Below, one piece after another: positions 58,030 to 64,000 of a stretch of 64,000 nucleotides of DNA. The notes under the pieces are model-generated. The model ran no database searches. It was not told where the DNA came from and saw only the letters and a program-made list of their open reading frames with translations. The stretch comes from Pleurotus djamor (taxonomy: Eukaryota > Basidiomycota > Agaricomycetes > Agaricales > Pleurotaceae), in assembly GCA_029747585.1 (NCBI GenBank), contig JAPEVF010000136.1, positions 30,191 to 94,190 of the forward strand. Direction: 5' to 3'. Both the position numbers and the translations under genes were made by a program. Position 1 is the first letter of the stretch; every line of letters starts with the position of its first letter.

Positions 58030-58470
58030 AACGAGTTAATATGTTGTTGACGTTGATTGGATCCAATTGTCCAAACCTTACAAGTCTCATTTCGGTCGTG
58101 AGACGAACACTGACTTAGGCTTTAAACGGAATTCTCAAGTCAAGCACAGGTATGTACCTCGTGCCTCCCATCGATGTATCTTACCATGTTTCTCAGGTCC
58201 CTCGTACCCTCTTCACTTTCAACACAACACGTACAATCACTTCCCATCCTCGATTCCTACGATCCATTCTTCCTGTGGATCAACAATTAATCACTCATCA
58301 TGAAGTCGATTGGCCTTACGGAATGTGTCGTTGTATATTATCCGTACATCAGACAGTAGACTCTCAATTTCCACTTTGATTGTACCTACAGGCTCGAGTA
58401 GCTATCGGAGAACGGGAGGGGTTCCCAGAGTTCCCCGTTGCTGCGAATCGAAATGGCTGCTGACGTGCGA
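58030..58470 (+). pseudogene. Coding-like exons, unassigned
   Basis: WIQLSKPYKSHFGRETNTDL runs to a GTATGT donor (about 58150). After a TTTCTCAG acceptor (about 58197) the sequence reads VPRTLFTFNTTRTITSHPRF, QLITHHEVDWPYGMC. After a CTACAG acceptor (about 58392) it reads ARVAIGEREGFPEFPVAANR, ending TGA. The splice borders are convincing but phases are not all satisfied. I do not recognise the family. Confidence 0.3.
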
Positions 58471-58574
58471 CCTGGAACGGCGACTAGGAAACGTTATACA
58501 GGCTCAAAGTAGCCCACGATCGAAAGGCCCAAATACCCAAAAACCGTAAACACGGAAATTGGTCCGGGCTTTAT

Positions 58575-60500
58575 CTAGTTCAGAGCCGAGAAAGGGCAGG
58601 AACAAGGTGCTTCTTCGCGTAGCGGACCTGTGTAGTCCTCGAGGCCCATTCTGACCGACATCCTCTTTGACGTGGTGTTGATCGAAGCTACGATGAGTAA
58701 GGTCCTGAGCTTAATTCGAAGCGTTCTAGTACGTTCCTTTGCATCGCGGCTGCAGAAGACTTCTCCAAAACCTCGAGGGAGGGCCTGCTCGGAGCTCCGT
58801 AAAGCTTTCCATTGCCCACGCGACGCGGGATGCATCGAATTTTTGACTTGGAGTGATGTCACTGGGGGGCACGGGATCTGGGAGGAGAGTAATCAACAAC
58901 GGGCTTTGTAGCCATGAGGTTTAACGTTTATATGTACGTTGTGGATGCCCGGACAATTGCGAATACGTTTCCCGTTTTGCCTCGCATCATCAGTGCCTAT
59001 CGATTGGAGGCGACTGAGATGTTGACCCATGAGTATACAGGTCTTATCTTGCTCATTTGAGTTGCGAAGATCCGTGGAAGGCTGGATGGTCTCTAAATAG
59101 ATGCGAGGATTGATGGGGTCCTCCTAAGAAGAAAAGGAGTGATTAAAGGGGGNAAGGAATATTCTCGCAGTCTTGCCAGCACCTCGGCGGAAAAACTGGT
59201 GGCCATAGGTAAGGAGTCTATAGCGATGATATTGATTGCGGTCTCAGCGTCCGCGAGTTTGATAACTCCATGAGCTCAGGCAATTCTCAGTGGAATAGGA
59301 AACGGCTAGAACACGAATGATCGTCAAAAGCCCCATCCTGGCCAGCGTGACGCGAAGCCATATTGTGAAGAGTCTGAATGGAGCTATACGCACCAAAGCG
59401 TTGTATAGATGATGGATGATAACGACGGGGATTGAGGGTCACGCGAACCACCGTTGGACACGCAAAGGCCTAATATGTGGGATCATTCTCAAAGCACTGG
59501 AGACTGGGACGCCCTATTGGAAGCAAAGGGCCTTAGCTAAAGAAGCACAGAAGTAGGGTTAACTAAATAAACTTACAAATTGAATCATTATTCGTCAGCA
59601 GAATGACGTCCAATCGGCGGTCCAGGAGCTCGCCCTGTTGAGTTGGGCGCCGAAATCGACGCCATAAAGAGTGGTTTCCGTTTGAATTGCTTGAATAGGA
59701 AGAATCAATCTTGTTCAAACTACGCACCGTTGATAGCCATGCGGTTCGAACGAGAGTCCATTGTACCTGTTGACACCCATGTCATGGGTTTAAGCTGATA
59801 ATCAGCGGCGAAAAGACACCCGATAAGAGAGCAGAACTAATGCCGTGTTCATCGCTAGAGGTCAGAAGCATATTTAGGGATTTGGTGAGAGAAAATAATT
59901 CGGCTGGTGTGCCTTTCGCTCGAGCCTCAACCATGGTTTGTTCTGATGGTTACTTGAGAGTTTGATTCCTTCTGATATTGCAAGAATTCTGGCCATGCGT
60001 TTGTATGGGTAAGCAGGAGAACGTTGGCCTGTAGTGACGCATGTGGTCGTTGTTGCGGAGTGCACTAATCATGGTTGTGTGGACCGTTGACTTTTGACTT
60101 GTGCTCGCGACGCTACGTTAAGGTTTATCTCGGCCGTTAAGATGTCTATGTCCAAATTCAAGTTAGGCAAAGGTTGCGGGATGTCCATGCCATTTGTCTG
60201 ATGATAGATTAGATGTAGTTAGCAAGACAGCGGATCCGTAGTGATGGGCGTACTCGCAGGCGACTCAAGAAGATCATTCTATCAAACTATACGCAGCAAT
60301 TCGTCTTGACGACAAAACGTTGCGCCCGACCGACCGACCGACCGATGGAGAGACCGAAGACCGTAGTTTTGGAAATGTTTCTAAATAAAGGTAAAAAGGC
60401 ATTGATTTTTTTTCGAGAACTCGAGCCAAACCCAAGCGCGGTGGCAGCTCACCTCTATATCATCACTGCTGTTGAAAAAAGGGAAACAGAAAGATCACAA
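58575..60500. other. Gene-poor stretch
   Basis: Opposing frames at 58575-58911 and a small minus frame at 59874-60065 are unsupported. An N at 59153 beside a G run. A short (CGAC)n microsatellite lies near 60327-60345. Confidence 0.35.
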
Positions 60501-60539
60501 CGGAAAGACATCAAGGGTTCTCTTAATCAGAGGGAAAGC

Positions 60540-61135
60540 ACGGAGCACGTCGACAGTTGTGGTGGTCCAGTAGGAGGAAGCAAAAAGCCTATGTTCACGC
60601 GAACGTTCATGTGCTCCCTTGTCGGCGTGACTAGTTCGCAAGGTTGGCAGCGGCGGGTGACGCCGTGCTGTGTGGACCGTACTGTGGCGTAGGGGGAGAT
60701 GATACCATAGTTGGTTTCGATGATGTCCCTTTGCAGGTACAGGGCTTCATTGACCCAGAGAAAACGCAGACTTGGAGGTCTCCACGGGGGAGGTGAACCC
60801 TAGTAACACACACGACATCAGTCTTATCATGAAAATCCACGACGTTCAAAGGCTCGACTTCCATCCGCAAGGACCCAGCTTATTGGCGGTTCACTTGAAA
60901 AGCGCGCAAGTACTTCGAACCGGGCTGGAACGTGAGAGGCATCATATATCATTGGGAATGTCCCCGTGCTTGATTGATAGTACGGCATGATCTACGGCTT
61001 CTGGTGGGACACCCATGCCGGCTGAGAGGTCTGTTTCCAAGGTACTAGGCAAGTTGTGGCGAGAACTTCGAAATTCGGGTTTAGCGCCGAGGACCTCCGT
61101 TTGTCCAACCACGACACATAAACGCCGTCTCAAAG
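60540..61135 (-). pseudogene. Coding-like exons, unassigned
   Basis: A minus-strand piece at about 60540-60800 reads GSPPPWRPPSLRFLWVNEAL, LQRDIIETNYGIISPYATVR, ending TGA, preceded by a possible acceptor (gttactag). Upstream at 60942-61133 another frame reads LSAGMGVPPEAVDHAVLSIK. The two do not join cleanly. Protein-like, but no family is recognised. Confidence 0.3.
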
Positions 61136-61479
61136 AAGGCTAACCTGGAGATGCAAGGAAACAAACAGACGTAGATACGTCCTTCTACGTCCGAGCTGTA
61201 ACACGGGCTCTAAGTAGGCTTTAATATGGTGTGAATGGGAAAACAAGAATCGGTTTAAAAATAAACAAAAGGCAGGCCATCCGAACGATGTGTCTCAGGA
61301 TCATTGACGCTGGAGGGAATTGCATGGCACTTCGCTGGTTTGATCTCATGAGTCTCATGAGAATGATGTTCAGTGTTTTGTGTGACGGGTGCACGGAACT
61401 CCGGACAAGTCAGAGTAAGGACAAAGTCGTCATAGGAATTGGGAGCCTCCATGTGGTCACAGTATCATATTTAGATAGA

Positions 61480-63020
61480 TATGGACGTACTTATACAGGA
61501 CAAAGGACTCCAACCCATCATGCATCAAGTTTCGTCCTGCTTCGCGGGATGCGTATGCCCATTTCCCTCCAAGAGCATAGGTGGACCGTGGAAATGCGAA
61601 CGAGGGAATCGTCGGGCTTCGGTCATACCACATGTAAACGACACAGTGGGTTCGCGTGTGGACCTGCTCGAAGCCCCTGGGACTTTTAGTCTTCGACTTC
61701 GCTCGCGTACCTAGAAGTGTCTCTCCAAATCGCCGTTATTGCCGCAATTTCTTGGTGCGTGGGGTCCGCTGGATTAAATGGTATTGACGAAGCCCGATAT
61801 CGGTATGCGCATCCCAGATTCCCATTGAGTCCTGTGGGCTATGCATTTAAATTCGTTGACGGCAGTGTGCTTGAGCTGTTGGCATCTTATGAGACGACTT
61901 CAGCGCAGTCATGGGAGGCGGTCAAAACGCCCGATGATACGCACCTTGATGTTTTTGACTGAAAGCTGTGCAGTCGTCCCAAGATTTATACCAAGCCTCT
62001 GCGAAGTGGAAGTTGGTGAGTGGGTGGTTATTGTCTGCTGAAGAATTGAATGGGTACGTACTTTGTCCTGAGAGGGCATAGCAACGATGGGAACACAAAC
62101 GGCCAGGATCGCGAATAAATGTGAAACATTTCGACGCAGAATTTTTTNGGTATTACTTATCGTCCTAGGCGCGAATTATATTTGAACAAGGATCATTGCG
62201 AGGAAGGACTCAGAAACAGGTGGCAGTAGGACTGTGCTTCGGAGCAAACACGGGGATCAGTGGGTAAAGTAAGTACGATGGTATTGTCCGAATAAACGAC
62301 GGTGTGTGTTTCATACCGCTTGTTGTGCTTGGAGCGCCTTGGGATATGCAGTCGATCGGTACTTTGTCTGGTTAGACGGACATAGGAAGCCATCCACCCA
62401 CCCTAGTTGGTCATCAGCGATGACATCCTGACGACACCTGCAGAGGTGAAACAAGTGACGGATCGAGAATGGGGGGGGAACGATCTTGTCCGGCTGTCTG
62501 CATTTGTGGCGTGGCGTGGCTTTGTTGTGGTGTTGGTTGAAAGAACTCTACCTGGTAAGACAACGGCTAGACAAAGTGGGCGAACGGTTAGATAGAGGAG
62601 AGAGAAAGCCTTTGTGCTCACGTCATAGTTGAGTCCACCAAGAACGGATATCGGTAAGAAAGCTAGAGAAAGCAAGTTAGCACCGGGTCTCAGTACAGCG
62701 GCACGCTAGAAGTCTCAATCGAGTAATCATCCGAAATAACAAACAAGTACGTACACAGCAATGATTCGTATCGAATACTCTGGATCTTGGTGCGTATTGA
62801 GTACTGGTATTGGCAAACAGGTGTGGTTGACGTTATCGCCTTGAGCTAACTTGACCGACGATCGAGCTAAGCGCAAACGAGTAGTAGGAGGGCGGTTTAG
62901 TGGGTCTTGAAGTGTGCCGTATGATGTTGTACGTATTGATGTTTTCGGAGAGGATAAAGATGACCAGGATACGCAGTCAGTTGGTGAGGTGGTAGCAGAA
63001 TCAGATAAGACGCGAGCGTC
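61480..63020 (-). CDS. Possible multi-exon membrane protein gene
   Basis: Several exon-like pieces with splice borders read down the minus strand. They are NVNHTCLPIPVLNTHQDPEY with SIRIIA (to gtgtacgt, about 62757), AFLPISVLGGLNYD (about 62625-62668, tctctag...gtgagc), AVVLPG (about 62550), WYKSWDDCTAFSQKHQ (about 61955-62010), FNPADPTHQEIAAITAIWRD (about 61720-61785), and finally FAFPRSTYALGGKWAYASRE with AGRNLMHDGLESFVLY (about 61490-61610). The hydrophobic pieces suggest membrane segments, but not all phases were reconciled. An N at 62148 lies in the path. There may be two genes here. The family is not recognised. The multi-small-exon pattern resembles that of the intact DUF6534 gene, so the gene may be intact. 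Confidence 0.35.
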
Positions 63021-64000
63021 ATTGATACGAAAGGCTGTGCGACTCCGGGGCGTTTAGAATGGAGTGGCGGCGGGTTTAAGGCCATTAAGTTCGAGCAGCA
63101 GGCCTCATGGACGGGTCAGGGGGACGAGATCCAAAGGCCAGGTGTCACGCACAGGGGTGAGTCTCAGTCCGAGTCAAGAACGGTCGAATTGGGCATCGGC
63201 GCATGCGCAGAGGGAGAAGGAAAGCTGTGAGTTTGTATGGGATGAGATCTCCAAGTAGTTAGTAAATTCGGTGCCTGAGAGCCCCTTGTGTTTGCCGTCG
63301 AGGCCGAGAGATGTCCAGGGATGCGTCGATTCGTTGGCGTGATGATATCAGAGCCTCGCGCGGCCTGAAAGGGGCGACGCAGAGGCCGCAATCTCCAGAC
63401 CAAGACCGAGCGTGCTGGATTTATTAACGGACGTGGGTGCTCCAGGGAGTGTTCGCATGGTGACTCTGGTGTTGGTGGATGTGATCCGGAGGACGGAGAG
63501 TCGCGCCGTCGATGCCGGAGACCGGAGAGGGAGCTATAGTCGCATTCGTCGCGCTCGGCGATGAAGCTGCAAGGAAATGCAGCGAGGCTGGCTGCAGACT
63601 GCCCAGGAATACGAGGGCGCGTCGCCCGGGAACGATCAGCGGGAGAGAAGTCTGCCAAATATAGAATACAGGCGAAAACTTTAAATATTTTAATTTTTCG
63701 ACCAAAAGTCTCAGGATCCAAATAGGGAATATGGAAATTGATATAATTTAATTGCCGGCCCAAAATCTATATCGGGGGGTTTGCTATGGGCCATAATAAG
63801 AGGTGCTTCAGTTCGTTTCCTCTCATCCGTCACTGTTGCTCGACGCACATGTCACCGTCGACNTGTGCCCCACTCTCTCCCTCTCCCCGGCTTGCTGCTT
63901 ACCTAGAGACGGTGCCATGTATCCTTCGTCGCCNGCCGCCCCANTGCTGCCAGCCGCCAGCCTGCTAGCCAGTCTCATCCCCGCCGCACAGGTTCAATCT
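63021..64000. other. No firm gene; window end
   Basis: A 199-codon minus frame (63164-63763) overlaps others and has no recognisable motif. An AT-rich stretch lies at 63660-63770. Three Ns (63863, 63934, 63944) near the end indicate lower sequence quality. Confidence 0.35.

Noticed and set aside
59740..59770. Possible tRNA B box (GGTTCGAACGA)
   Set aside because: No A box or cloverleaf-forming arms at the right distance on either strand.
60306..60692. 128-codon plus-strand frame
   Set aside because: It begins in a CGAC microsatellite and overlaps better exon-like sequence on the minus strand.
63164..63763. 199-codon minus-strand frame
   Set aside because: Pro/Ser/Arg-rich with no recognisable feature. 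It lies near low-quality sequence, and a second minus-strand frame is open over the same region.

Overview
The window looks like a piece of an Agaricomycete (mushroom-forming basidiomycete) nuclear chromosome. Genes are cut by many short GT-AG introns of about 50-70 nt, with exons down to 10 nt. The recognisable families are basidiomycete-type: a DUF6534 seven-transmembrane protein, an F-box protein, a small cysteine-rich secreted protein, very long Ser/Pro-rich proteins, and the KOW and zinc-cluster/coiled-coil families. Base composition is near 50% GC. No rRNA, tRNA, CRISPR or bacterial feature was seen. Fourteen isolated N bases, most of them beside short homopolymers, and frame jumps inside runs of exactly eight G or C suggest that some lesions are assembly artefacts. 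The species cannot be named from this sequence.

Layout. 1-5.9 kb: poorly preserved coding stretches on the minus strand, none recognised. 6-7 kb: a two-exon plus-strand gene with a fresh 261-bp in-frame internal duplication. 7.7-9.5 kb: a decayed copy of the spliceosomal helicase Brr2, first cassette only. 9.9-10.8 kb: a WDDDFE-repeat fragment resembling Byr4/Bfa1. 11.9-17 kb: three decayed multi-exon genes (unknown; zinc-cluster plus coiled coil; tandem KOW). 17.9-19.5 kb: a pyrimidine-rich tandem array with a period near 160 bp. 23.7-26 kb: a multi-exon acidic/basic nuclear-type protein gene. 28.3-29.3 kb: a gene joining a basidiomycete Trp-rich N-terminal module to an Hsp20/alpha-crystallin domain. 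29.7-35.2 kb: transposon debris, a fold-back MITE-like element and weak coding signal. 35.9-36.6 kb: a DUF2235 hydrolase pseudogene. 37.5-39.7 kb: an intact 19-exon DUF6534 gene encoding 314 residues. 41-46.7 kb: two long Ser/Pro-rich protein genes. 49.0-49.6 kb: a secreted effector-like protein. 50.2-50.9 kb: a Ser/Thr-rich ORF. 51.4-52.6 kb: an F-box gene. 53-64 kb: mostly gene-poor with scattered coding-like exons, the best being a possible multi-exon gene at 61.4-63 kb.

The genes do not form an evident pathway or cluster. The main theme is a mixture of a few intact genes with many relics, that is, an accessory or repeat-rich part of a chromosome. All exon structures were deduced by hand from splice signals, frame continuity and remembered family resemblance, with no database search. 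Functions are stated only where motifs were recognised.
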